A stretch of 64,000 nucleotides of DNA, taken from the NCBI RefSeq assembly GCF_001894745.1, contig NZ_BBYF01000016.1, positions 62,001 through 126,000 of the forward strand, given 5' to 3'. Within the stretch, counting starts at the first letter, position 1. Every line of letters starts with the position of its first letter. This stretch comes from Paenibacillus sp. NAIST15-1 (lineage in GTDB: Bacteria > Bacillota > Bacilli > Paenibacillales > Paenibacillaceae). This document shows positions 8,612 to 16,641 of the stretch, in pieces. Position numbers and translations under genes: made by a program. The notes beneath the pieces were generated by a model that was not told the DNA's origin, made no database searches, and worked only from the letters and a program-made list of their open reading frames with translations.

Positions 8612-10024
8612 ATGGCAGTTGATCAACGTTCGGTTGAGCAGATTTTAGAAGCCATTGGTGGAAAAGAAAATATTTCTGCGGTTACGCATTGTGTGACGCG
8701 ACTTCGCTTTGCTTTAAATGACGAAAGCATTGTTGATCAGCAAGCTTTGGAGAAGAATGAACTTGTCAAAGGATCATTTGCGACGAACGGGCAGTTCCAA
8801 GTCATTATCGGTCCAGGACTTGTACAGAAGGTGTACGAGAAGCTGCTTGAGATTAGCGGTGGGGAACGGGCGTCTACGCAGGACATCAAGAATGTGGCAT
8901 CCAAGAAACTGAACCCATTGCAGCGTGCAGTGAAGGCGCTTGCAGATATCTTCATTCCGATTTTGCCTGCTATTATTACGGCAGGTCTATTGATGGGGAT
9001 CAACAATATATTGACTGGCAAGGGCATCTTCTTCGCGGATCAAGCCTTCATTGATGTATATGCTCAGTGGAAGGGCTTCGCGGAGATGATCAATCTGATC
9101 GCCAATACCGCCTTCGTCTTCCTGCCGGGGCTGATCGGCTGGTCAGCGGTTAAAAAGTTCGGCGGCAGTGAACTGCTCGGGATTGTACTTGGCTTAATGC
9201 TTATCCATCCGGATTTGCTGAATGCTTGGGCATATGGGGATGCAGTTGCGAATGGTACGGTACCGCACTGGAACTTGTTTGGTTTTGAATTCGAGAAGAT
9301 TGGCTATCAAGGGCAAGTGCTTCCTGTACTTGTATCTGCTTTCTGCTTGGCGAAGATCGAGGGCTTTCTGAACAAGCGTGTGCCGGATGGCTTCAAGCTG
9401 CTGTTGGTCGCTCCGACTACGCTGCTTCTTACCGGGTTTTTGTCCTTTATCGTGATTGGACCGTTGACCTTCACAATCGGCAACGCCATCACATCGGCTT
9501 TCGTTGGAATTTTCGAGCACGCGGCTGTACTGGGTGGACTTATTTACGGCGGCTTGTATGCGCTGCTTGTCGTAACAGGTATGCATCATACATTCCTGGC
9601 AGTCGACCTGCAGCTCATTGCAAGCACGGGCAGCACGTTCCTATGGCCGATTCTCGCCTTGTCCAACATTGCGCAGGGCTCGGCGGCGCTTGCGATGGTG
9701 TTCGTTACTAAGGACGAGAAGCTGAAAGGGATGTCCGTGACCTCGGCGATATCTGCTTACTTGGGCATTACCGAGCCTGCGATGTTCGGTGTGAATCTGC
9801 GGCTGCGGTACCCGTTCATCTCAGCGATGATCGGCTCTGCATTGGGCGCAGTCGTTATCTCAGCATTTCAGGTAAAGGCCGTGTCTATCGGCGTTGGCGG
9901 ATTGCCAGGCTTCCTATCTATCTTCCCGCAGCAGTGGGTTCCATTCTTCCTCGGCATGGCGGTGGCGTTGATTGTACCGTTCGTCATTACGCTTATTGTC
10001 GGGAAGACGAAGCGTCAGGCATAA
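8612..10024 (+). CDS. treP: PTS system trehalose-specific EIIBC component
   Basis: Imports trehalose and phosphorylates it to trehalose-6-phosphate. 470 aa. The N-terminal IIB domain (about 1-80) carries the phosphorylated Cys27 in ITHCVTRLRFAL. The IIC domain (about 105-470) has about ten membrane segments with the substrate-site motif VTGMHHTFLAVDLQLI and GITEPAMFG. No IIA domain is attached, so it must borrow a glucose-type EIIA. The ATG at 8612 was chosen because GGGGAGG lies at 8596-8602; an upstream in-frame extension would read through the promoter and operators. treA follows 78 nt downstream. Confidence 0.93.
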   Translation: MAVDQRSVEQILEAIGGKENISAVTHCVTRLRFALNDESIVDQQALEKNELVKGSFATNGQFQVIIGPGLVQKVYEKLLEISGGERASTQDIKNVASKKLNPLQRAVKALADIFIPILPAIITAGLLMGINNILTGKGIFFADQAFIDVYAQWKGFAEMINLIANTAFVFLPGLIGWSAVKKFGGSELLGIVLGLMLIHPDLLNAWAYGDAVANGTVPHWNLFGFEFEKIGYQGQVLPVLVSAFCLAKIEGFLNKRVPDGFKLLLVAPTTLLLTGFLSFIVIGPLTFTIGNAITSAFVGIFEHAAVLGGLIYGGLYALLVVTGMHHTFLAVDLQLIASTGSTFLWPILALSNIAQGSAALAMVFVTKDEKLKGMSVTSAISAYLGITEPAMFGVNLRLRYPFISAMIGSALGAVVISAFQVKAVSIGVGGLPGFLSIFPQQWVPFFLGMAVALIVPFVITLIVGKTKRQA

Positions 10025-10102
10025 TTAGGGCATTCATAACGCGATACACAGAGCGATTCCTATATCGTACTAAAAATAAGAACTACATGGTGGTGCAAGA
10101 CA

Positions 10103-11803
10103 ATGACACAACAATTGGAGCAGGAGTGGTGGAAGAAATCTGTCATCTATCAGATTTATCCGAAGAGCTTCAACGACACAAACGGTGACGGAATTGGGGA
10201 TTTGCAGGGGATTATCGACAAGCTGGACTACTTGAAGGAGCTCGGAATCGATGTCATATGGTTGACGCCGATTTACGAATCTCCGCAGAGAGACAACGGC
10301 TATGATATTAGCGATTATTACCGTATCCAGCCGGAATACGGCACGATGGATACATTCGAGAAATTGTTACAGAAAGCGCACGACAAAGATATCCGCATCA
10401 TTATGGACATCGTCGTTAACCACACCTCGACGGAGCACGTCTGGTTCAAGGAGGCTGCAAGCAGTACGGACAATCCGATTCGCAACTACTATATTTGGAA
10501 GGATGGCGTGAACGGAGGGGAGCCGAACAATTGGCAGTCTAAATTTGGCGGCAGCGCCTGGGCGTATGACGAGAAAACGGAGCAATATTACTTGCACTTA
10601 TATGACGTTACCCAGGCTGATTTGAACTGGGAGAATCCAGTGCTGCGGGATAAAGTGTACGACATGATGCACTATTGGCTGAATAAGGGCGTTGATGGAT
10701 TCCGGCTGGACGTTATCAATGTGATTTCCAAGGATCAGGACTATCCGAACGATACGCTGGCAACAGCTACGGCTGATGGACGCAAATATTACACAGACGG
10801 GCCGCGCATTCATGAGTTTCTGAAGGAGATGAATGCTCGTGTATTCTCGCAGTATCCGCACATGTTGACGGTTGGAGAAATGTCGTCGACGACGATGGAG
10901 AACTGCATCAAGTATACGCACCCGGATGAGCGCGAGCTGAGCATGGTGTTCAACTTCCACCATCTGAAGGTCGATTATCCGAATGGGGAGAAATGGGTTA
11001 AAGCCGACTTCGACTTCCTTCAGCTTAAGCGGATCATAAGCGAGTGGCAGGTTGGCATGAATACAGGCGGGGGCTGGAACGCCTTGTTCTGGTGCAACCA
11101 CGATCAGCCGCGGGTAGTATCTCGCTTCGGCAATGACGGCGCCTATCGTGTGCAATCGGCGAAAATGCTCGCTACGACGCTGCACTTGATGCAGGGCACA
11201 CCGTACGTGTATCAAGGGGAAGAGCTCGGCATGACGAATCCGCATTTCTCGCATATTAGCGAGTATCGGGACATCGAATCGATCAATGCGCATCGCCTGC
11301 TGGAGAAGCAGGGCGTTCCTGAAACGGATATTATGGCTGCACTGCAGCAGAAGTCGCGCGACAATTCGCGCACGCCAATGCAGTGGGATGCTTCGCATCA
11401 CGGAGGATTCACAACGGGTATCCCTTGGATCGGCTCGGCTCCGAATTATCAAGACATCAATGCCGAGGCGGCACTGCGCGATCCGGATTCGGTCTTCCAC
11501 CATTATCGCCAATTGATTGCACTGCGCAAGCAGTATGACATTATCGTGCATGGTGACTACCGCCTGCTGCTGAAGGACGATCCGCGCATATTTGCTTACA
11601 TGCGCACACACGGATCAGAACGATTGCTCGTCATCAGCAACTTCTATGGCGAGGAGGCGGAGTTCACGCTTCCAGTGGAAGTAGCACTACACGGTGAAGC
11701 GCATATCCTTATCAGCAATTATAAGGATACACCGAGTACGATCCAACAGCTTACACTCCGACCTTATGAGTCTGTGGCCTTTCTTATCGGGAATCATGAC
11801 TAG
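10103..11803 (+). CDS. treA: alpha,alpha-phosphotrehalase (trehalose-6-phosphate hydrolase, GH13)
   Basis: Cytoplasmic enzyme that splits trehalose-6-phosphate into glucose and glucose-6-phosphate. 566 aa, typical of TreA/TreC. GH13 motifs: DIVVNHTS, GFRLDVIN with nucleophile Asp203, VGEMSS with acid/base Glu259 and CNHDQPR with Asp334. It starts WWKKSVIYQIYPKSFNDTNGDG, as in oligo-1,6-glucosidase and TreA relatives. Its position directly after treP and under TreR sites decides for TreA over oligo-1,6-glucosidase. The ribosome site is weak (GGTGGTG). Confidence 0.93.
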   Translation: MTQQLEQEWWKKSVIYQIYPKSFNDTNGDGIGDLQGIIDKLDYLKELGIDVIWLTPIYESPQRDNGYDISDYYRIQPEYGTMDTFEKLLQKAHDKDIRIIMDIVVNHTSTEHVWFKEAASSTDNPIRNYYIWKDGVNGGEPNNWQSKFGGSAWAYDEKTEQYYLHLYDVTQADLNWENPVLRDKVYDMMHYWLNKGVDGFRLDVINVISKDQDYPNDTLATATADGRKYYTDGPRIHEFLKEMNARVFSQYPHMLTVGEMSSTTMENCIKYTHPDERELSMVFNFHHLKVDYPNGEKWVKADFDFLQLKRIISEWQVGMNTGGGWNALFWCNHDQPRVVSRFGNDGAYRVQSAKMLATTLHLMQGTPYVYQGEELGMTNPHFSHISEYRDIESINAHRLLEKQGVPETDIMAALQQKSRDNSRTPMQWDASHHGGFTTGIPWIGSAPNYQDINAEAALRDPDSVFHHYRQLIALRKQYDIIVHGDYRLLLKDDPRIFAYMRTHGSERLLVISNFYGEEAEFTLPVEVALHGEAHILISNYKDTPSTIQQLTLRPYESVAFLIGNHD

Positions 11804-11813
11804 AGAAAATAGA

Positions 11814-11851
11814 AGCAATGCTTGGCAGTCCTGCCGGGCATTGCTTTTTTT
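11814..11851 (+). terminator. terminator of treP-treA
   Basis: Stem AGCAATGC / GCATTGCT (11814-11821 and 11838-11845) with an internal GGCAGTCCTGCC hairpin, followed by a long T run. Confidence 0.85.
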
Positions 11852-11878
11852 AATGGGAGAGACAGAGGGGGAAAAGAA

Positions 11879-11941
11879 AGCAGACAGCTTCTTCTGACAT
11901 CTTCTAATGAAGACAGAATCTTATCAGTCGGCTGTCTGCTT
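11879..11941. repeat. long inverted repeat between treA and the Q/H-rich gene
   Basis: AGCAGACAGC (11879-11888) and GCTGTCTGCT (11931-11940) are perfect 10-nt arms, 11 with flanking A/T, enclosing about 42 nt. Read on the minus strand the right side ends in TTTCTTTT. It is therefore probably the terminator of the minus-strand gene 11977-12336, in a convergent arrangement. Confidence 0.5.
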
Positions 11942-11976
11942 GCTGGCTTGAAAATTAGGTTGGTAACGGCCTATTT

Positions 11977-12336
11977 TTAATATCCTCTATATCCTGTTTG
12001 GGGAGTAGTGTTTACTTGTGAAACGTAATGTTGCGTATCGCTCACCTGTGGATACGTATGAGCCACATACCCCGCTGCATAACTGGTTGGTGCAGTATGT
12101 GATTGATGGGCGAGGCTGATAATTTGCTGCAATTGTTGTACAGCTGTTTGATGACCTTGAAGCGCAGTCTGAATCACATGGGCCGCATGCTGTTCAATTT
12201 TAGCAAGCTCCTGTAATCGTGCAGCATTTTGCTGCTCTTGATGCAATAGCTGCTGGTATTTTTGCGTTGCTGCATTGGTTTGTTGAATCAATTGTTGCGC
12301 TAGTTGTTCGATTTGCACGGTATTCGTATGTGTCAT
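11977..12336 (-). CDS. small Gln/His-rich helical protein of unknown function
   Basis: 119 aa, not recognised. Residues 1-75 are rich in Gln, Ala and His and look like a long amphipathic or coiled-coil helix (QLAQQLIQQTNAATQKYQQL, QTALQGHQTAVQQLQQI). The C-terminal 40 residues are Tyr/Gly/Ser-rich and end in QTGYRGY. No signal peptide or membrane segment is seen. On the minus strand AAGGAG stands about 10 nt before the ATG, supporting translation. It diverges from the DUF2935 gene, with which it shares a 168-nt upstream region. A Tyr/Gly-rich tail is reminiscent of spore-surface proteins, but this is only a guess. Confidence 0.7.
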   Translation of the reverse strand: MTHTNTVQIEQLAQQLIQQTNAATQKYQQLLHQEQQNAARLQELAKIEQHAAHVIQTALQGHQTAVQQLQQIISLAHQSHTAPTSYAAGYVAHTYPQVSDTQHYVSQVNTTPQTGYRGY

Positions 12337-12504
12337 TGGGGTCAGACTCCTTTTTATCCATAGTTTCGTATGGTTTCATCTTCCTTATATTGTCTAGCTT
12401 GAATGTTATTTATGCACAATGACTCCAGATGCGGAGATACCTAAGTTATTAATTTTAATCCTCCTTCATAAACCTTTGTTAGAACGATAAAGGAGGTCAT
12501 CCCG

Positions 12505-13308
12505 TTGAATCAACCAGCGTTGTTTGAGCATCGCTTCTGGCTGCAAATTTTAGGCGATCATGCAAGATTCATCTTCAATGCGCTCTCCCCCAAAGAAACG
12601 TCAGATATACAGACTGCACAACAATTTATTCAAGCGTTCGATCAGCTTCTGCATCAAGCACGAGAGCTGCAATCGGATACAGAGATCGGAACACTGAATC
12701 AGCAAGCCTACACGCTAACTATCAACCTGCGGCAATTTAAGCTAAGCATTCTTGAGCGCCTTTTGCTTGGGCGTGTTACAATTGCGTTCACTCCAACCTT
12801 TATCAATCACATGGTGAATGAACTTGAGGAATACTTACGTATTTTAACCAACCTATTGGAAGGAAAGCCGGTTCCCCAATTTGATGCACTGCACCACGAT
12901 TTCCTTTGGTTGCCTGACGCAGCGGGTCATGCTGCATCTATTTCCAGCGATTTGGATTTTGTAGAAAAGCGATTGATTCAGAAAAGTAAGGATTTTGAAG
13001 ATCATTTTCAACAGTTCTATTTAAAGAGTATTGAAATGGCAGGGTACATGCGGACACAGCTTCGGGATTTTCCAGCGTTCCGCAGATTTCATACTGACGT
13101 CGATATGGAGATGAATTTGTTCAGAGCCTTTTTGAAGGAACTGGAGGATCTAGAATTGTCAGCCGAAGTGCTTAGTCGCATTTCCCCGCTCATACCAGAT
13201 CATATGATGAGGGAAGAGTGCTATTATTTAATGAAGCTAGCACAATTAGGCTTAGTACCCGATCCGGAATGCAATCCAGATCATCCGAGGATAGATGAGA
13301 AGGTGTAA
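12505..13308 (+). CDS. DUF2935 domain protein
   Basis: 267 aa. It starts with the DUF2935 hallmark EHRFWLQILGDHARFIFNAL and contains a second repeat from about residue 130 (FLWLPDAAGHAASISSDL with the following helices). It thus carries two four-helix-bundle units with conserved Glu/His residues that could bind metal. These proteins occur in Bacillales and Clostridia; function unknown. The start is a TTG at 12505, decided by AAAGGAGG at 12490-12497 with a 7-nt spacer. The 5' region is shared with the divergent small protein; a terminator follows at 13313. Confidence 0.82.
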   Translation: MNQPALFEHRFWLQILGDHARFIFNALSPKETSDIQTAQQFIQAFDQLLHQARELQSDTEIGTLNQQAYTLTINLRQFKLSILERLLLGRVTIAFTPTFINHMVNELEEYLRILTNLLEGKPVPQFDALHHDFLWLPDAAGHAASISSDLDFVEKRLIQKSKDFEDHFQQFYLKSIEMAGYMRTQLRDFPAFRRFHTDVDMEMNLFRAFLKELEDLELSAEVLSRISPLIPDHMMREECYYLMKLAQLGLVPDPECNPDHPRIDEKV

Positions 13309-13312
13309 TACG

Positions 13313-13333
13313 CCGCTGCAAAGCGGTTTTTTT
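13313..13333 (+). terminator. terminator after the DUF2935 gene
   Basis: Short GC stem CCGCT / AGCGG with a GCAA tetraloop, then seven T. Confidence 0.8.
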
Positions 13334-13428
13334 ACGTTTCTCGAACTTCATTACGATTAAGCTATGCGCAACTCTTTCGGCTACTGATTCGTCTAACCAA
13401 GTAACTAGATAATGTAGGAGGCGATAAC

Positions 13429-14616
13429 ATGAAAACATGTATGGCTTTACTTATGTCTGTTATGCTGGCTTTTGGTAGTGGATCGAGTTCGTTTGCTCAG
13501 GAGTCAGCTTCGTCATCCCATACAACGACCGAGACGCTGGATGTAGCCAAGATGTATCGTATTTCCCATGAGCTCACTATGGATGTTAACAGTGGACAAG
13601 CCGTGTTGGATGGGAGAACCTTATCTCTTGATAAGCCAATCATGAAAAACGGGCGTGTTTTTGTGCCTCTTCGCACACTGCGTGCAACAGAAGCTGTTGA
13701 CCTATTGAAATTTGACGCGTCTGCCCAGCAAGTCCATGTCGTCATGAATAGCGAACTGAAGCCGCCCTTTGAACAGCTTATCTTTCGGGTAGGCTCTGAT
13801 AAGGTTTATATGGAAGACGGATCTGCCTTGCCTGGCGTGACCATTGCGAAGCCGTTCATAGCCAAAGGCGTCACTTACATACCGATTCAAGCTTTGACTT
13901 ATTTGGGCATTAGCCCAGCTACAGCGAAACAGAAGGTAACACTGAAGTGGAGCAATAAAGTCATCGAACTGCTACAGCCAAAATGGGAAACGGACAAAGA
14001 CAGCACAACCTTTACGATGCTTTATCAAAAGGATATGAACACACCATCAGTCGCGACCGCCTTGAGCGGAGGAGGTTGGGTAGGAGGCGATGATCATGCC
14101 AAGGTCTTGAAAAAAGACATTTCGCTTGATGGTCGGCATTATAATCGAATCGAGTTTACCCTACCGCTCCGCCCCGGACCAAATGCGTTGAAAATTACAG
14201 CCGTGTCAGGTGGAGAGAAGTCTCTGTCGGTTATGAGGAAAGTCTCGAATGAAAGTACGTCTCCTATTCGTTTATCCGATGAGGGGAAAAAGTACATCGC
14301 GTTCGATCAGTCTGCATCGGGTTATGTTCGCATTCCGCAGGGGGGTTCAATCGACATTGCTGGTCGGGTTGTTGCTGGGAACGAGAAGCTTGGAGCGCTT
14401 AGCTTCACCGTGCAGCAATATGTTGACGAGCAAGCTGTAAAATCTAATCCTTATAAGGACATCAAGGAAGGAAAGCTGCCTATCCAAGATCAAGGATTTA
14501 CAGGATCGGTTAAGCTTCAGCATAAAGGATACTATCTGGTTACCCTCTATAGCGCCGACAATGTTCCGGCATTTGACCGCGGAGCTTGGGCAGAAATCGT
14601 TGTTGAAGTGTATTGA
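13429..14616 (+). CDS. secreted protein with copper-amine-oxidase-like N-terminal (stalk) domain
   Basis: 395 aa with a signal peptide (MKTCMALLMSVMLAFGSGSS, probable cleavage near SFAQ-ES at about residue 24). Residues about 50-185 form the stalk-type domain PF07833, recognisable by a repeated pattern: VLDGRTLSLDKPIMKNGRVFVPLRTL and later PFIAKGVTYIPIQALTYLG. The remaining 200 residues are beta-rich and not recognised. Such domains are abundant in Paenibacillus and Bacillus surface proteins and are thought to anchor or scaffold, not to oxidise amines. The strong ribosome site TAGGAGGCG precedes the ATG. The gene stands alone and ends at a bidirectional terminator. Confidence 0.85.
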   Translation: MKTCMALLMSVMLAFGSGSSSFAQESASSSHTTTETLDVAKMYRISHELTMDVNSGQAVLDGRTLSLDKPIMKNGRVFVPLRTLRATEAVDLLKFDASAQQVHVVMNSELKPPFEQLIFRVGSDKVYMEDGSALPGVTIAKPFIAKGVTYIPIQALTYLGISPATAKQKVTLKWSNKVIELLQPKWETDKDSTTFTMLYQKDMNTPSVATALSGGGWVGGDDHAKVLKKDISLDGRHYNRIEFTLPLRPGPNALKITAVSGGEKSLSVMRKVSNESTSPIRLSDEGKKYIAFDQSASGYVRIPQGGSIDIAGRVVAGNEKLGALSFTVQQYVDEQAVKSNPYKDIKEGKLPIQDQGFTGSVKLQHKGYYLVTLYSADNVPAFDRGAWAEIVVEVY

Positions 14617-14627
14617 TGATAATTGAA

Positions 14628-14667
14628 AAAACCCTTGATTCGGTTAACCTGCCGAATCAAGGGTTTT
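14628..14667. terminator. bidirectional terminator between convergent genes
   Basis: A perfect 16-bp stem (14628-14643 and 14652-14667; arms AAAACCCTTGATTCGG and its complement) with an 8-nt loop. It has A-rich and T-rich flanks and so works for both the stalk-protein gene and the minus-strand regulator gene. Confidence 0.9.
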
Positions 14668-14671
14668 CTGC

Positions 14672-15547
14672 TTATTCTGCTTTTTCTTTTACGCCGATCC
14701 AGATTTCGCTGTATACCTGATGTGGGTCAGACATATCTCCGGTAAAGCAAATTTCAGGCACATCGATTAACTCATAGGAAGATGAAGGCAGCCACTCGGA
14801 GGCGATTTTTGCCCATGTCTGCTGTAGGGTATGAGGGTAGGAACCAACTGAGCTGAATATGGCCCATGTACAGGCTGGCACTTCAACTACTTCAAAGCCG
14901 TCAAAATCAGCATCAAGCGTCGTAATCGATCCGATGAGATGATCTAACTCGCCTTTTTCTTCATGACGTTCTTCGCCGAAATGGTAGGACGCATTAACCA
15001 CAGTGGTGAAGTCAGTATTTCGATAGCTTTGGAGTTTTGTCCGCTGTTCTACGGTAATCGATTGAGATAGCTTCAGAATGTCAGCATTCTCGCCCTCGAA
15101 TACGATGGGCACGCGGCGCTTCACACCCACAAGCTTGAAGGCGTCTTTCCGTTCGATCCGATAATTCATGTCGATTCCTCCTCGTATAGTGAGCTGGAAG
15201 GTCATGCGTGGAAATACTTTCAGATGATTCAGACCTCTCACTTCCGAAGGAGCAATCCCAAGCCAATCCTTGAATGCTCTCGTAAATCCGTCTACTGAAT
15301 GGTAGCCATACTTGATCGCGACATCAATTACCTTAACGTCACTCTTGTGTAATTCCTGACCAGCTTGAGACAGCCTGCGGTTGCGAACATACGTGTTCAG
15401 AGACATACCGGCCAAATATGAAAATAGTCTTCGAAAGTGATATTCCGAGGTTCCTGCAAGTCGAGCCACCTGGGCGTAATCGATGTCCTGATCCAAATTG
15501 TCTTCGATATAGGCCAAAGCAAGATTCATATCCTTCAGCATATCCAT
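14672..15547 (-). CDS. AraC-family regulator with GyrI-like effector domain
   Basis: Transcription regulator of 291 aa. The N-terminal AraC double helix-turn-helix (about 1-105) shows YAQVARLAGTSEYHFRRLFSYLAGMSLNTYVRNRRLSQAG and VIDVAIKYGYHSVDGFTRAFKDWLGIAPSEVR. From about 125 to the end lies a GyrI-like/AraC effector-binding domain, typically a small-molecule or drug sensor (as in Rob or BmrR relatives). The start at 15547 was chosen because AAAGGAGGG precedes it; an ATG 8 codons upstream would absorb that site. No obvious target gene is adjacent, so the ligand is unknown. Confidence 0.88.
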   Translation of the reverse strand: MDMLKDMNLALAYIEDNLDQDIDYAQVARLAGTSEYHFRRLFSYLAGMSLNTYVRNRRLSQAGQELHKSDVKVIDVAIKYGYHSVDGFTRAFKDWLGIAPSEVRGLNHLKVFPRMTFQLTIRGGIDMNYRIERKDAFKLVGVKRRVPIVFEGENADILKLSQSITVEQRTKLQSYRNTDFTTVVNASYHFGEERHEEKGELDHLIGSITTLDADFDGFEVVEVPACTWAIFSSVGSYPHTLQQTWAKIASEWLPSSSYELIDVPEICFTGDMSDPHQVYSEIWIGVKEKAE

Positions 15548-15805
15548 GTCATGCCCTCCTTTCCTCTTCATTGTATCGAGGTTGAATAATCGACATCCGA
15601 CATTTCGCGTATGGAAATGGTCGTTACGTATGATTTAGGATATCCTCAATTATCGAATCATGAAAGCTTGGAATTCCAGCACCCGAAGCCGTTGCTCATA
15701 AATAAATCCCCGGCCAGTCAGCGGATGATCGGCCAGGGATGTTTTGCGAATTCATCAATCTATGGACACCGGAATCATACATGGATCGGTGTGGTAGTAA
15801 AGAAG

Positions 15806-16390
15806 CTATGTAGCATTAGACGCAGATGCCTTGCGGCGTATGTTCATCGAAGATGGTTTGCTCCACAGCATTAAGTATAGACCGAACACAACCTTGATAA
15901 CGAGGTCGATATAAGCGAGCATATGGAAGCTGATCGAATCGTCCATAATGCCGACAAGCGCATTGACGGATAAGAGTATTGCAATGATGATCATGGAACG
16001 TCCGTGTACCCATACCATCGGAACGAAGTGTATGCCGGTGGCGAGAAAAGCGCCAAGCCAGATCATGCGATAGTTTTCATCCTGGAAGTGCGGCCCGCCA
16101 ATCAGAACCATCATTACGAGCATCGCGATGATTGATATAAGCGTCATTCGATTCTGGAATGCGGTAGGTGGACCGTAAGATAGCAGTCGATAGGCTTTTT
16201 TGTTGTTTAAAATTCCAAAAACTCCGATTGCATACCCGAAAGAAAACACCGGCATCAAAATAAGCTGTGTTCCCCCAGTGAGCAATCCCGCCAAGCTGAC
16301 GATCCCAATCCAGATCATCCACGCGCCGCATACCCGTTTGTTAAGAAACTCGAGCTTTCCGGTTTCTGTTCCTATGGGTTGTTCTTGCAT
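15806..16390 (-). CDS. six-segment integral membrane protein, unknown function
   Basis: 194 aa with about six hydrophobic segments from residue 24 (GAWMIWIGIVSLAGLL) to about 178, a short polar N-terminus and a basic C-terminus (NIRRKASASNAT). No catalytic motif or known family was recognised. Monocistronic, with the minus-strand start next to AGGAGACGAAACAT. The 258-nt stretch between this gene and the AraC gene (15548-15805) contains only a weak forward reading frame that I do not accept. Confidence 0.7.
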   Translation of the reverse strand: MQEQPIGTETGKLEFLNKRVCGAWMIWIGIVSLAGLLTGGTQLILMPVFSFGYAIGVFGILNNKKAYRLLSYGPPTAFQNRMTLISIIAMLVMMVLIGGPHFQDENYRMIWLGAFLATGIHFVPMVWVHGRSMIIIAILLSVNALVGIMDDSISFHMLAYIDLVIKVVFGLYLMLWSKPSSMNIRRKASASNAT

Positions 16391-16496
16391 ATGTTTCGTC
16401 TCCTTTATGTAACTTCTGAATACCGAATTTTATTATATAAATAATAAGTTCTAAAATATAGTTTTTCTACTTAAAACTAAACCTGATTTATGTTTG

Positions 16497-16512
16497 ATGT
16501 TGCAAACAACAT
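16497..16512. repeat. inverted repeat upstream of the germination operon
   Basis: ATGTTG-CAAA-CAACAT in an A+T-rich stretch, in the intergenic region between the divergent membrane protein and gerA-type genes. It could be an operator for either direction; no T run follows. Confidence 0.35.
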
Positions 16513-16594
16513 AGTTCGTACTGTTTTGCGTGAATAGGCTGCCAATGTCAAAATACCTGTTTTGCCATGGTAGGCCTCATCATCTTCCACGAAA

Positions 16595-16624
16595 TGCATA
16601 CTCAGGAAAGAGCGGGGCATATTA
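16595..16624 (+). promoter_or_regulatory. candidate sigma-G promoter for the germinant receptor operon
   Basis: TGCATA (16595-16600), a 17-nt spacer and CATATTA (16618-16624) fit the forespore sigma-G consensus. That is what a germinant receptor operon is expected to use. A start about 7 nt downstream would leave only a very short leader before the ATG at 16642, so the match may be fortuitous or the leader unusually short. Confidence 0.4.
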
Positions 16625-16641
16625 CGGGAAGGTGATGAAAA

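Noticed and set aside
10598..11611. 337-codon open frame on the minus strand
   Set aside because: It lies entirely antisense to the treA gene, has no ribosome site or recognisable domain, and its composition mirrors treA codons.
15611..15874. Possible small forward gene between the AraC regulator and the membrane protein
   Set aside because: No ribosome site, no recognisable sequence, and it overlaps the 3' end of the membrane protein gene.
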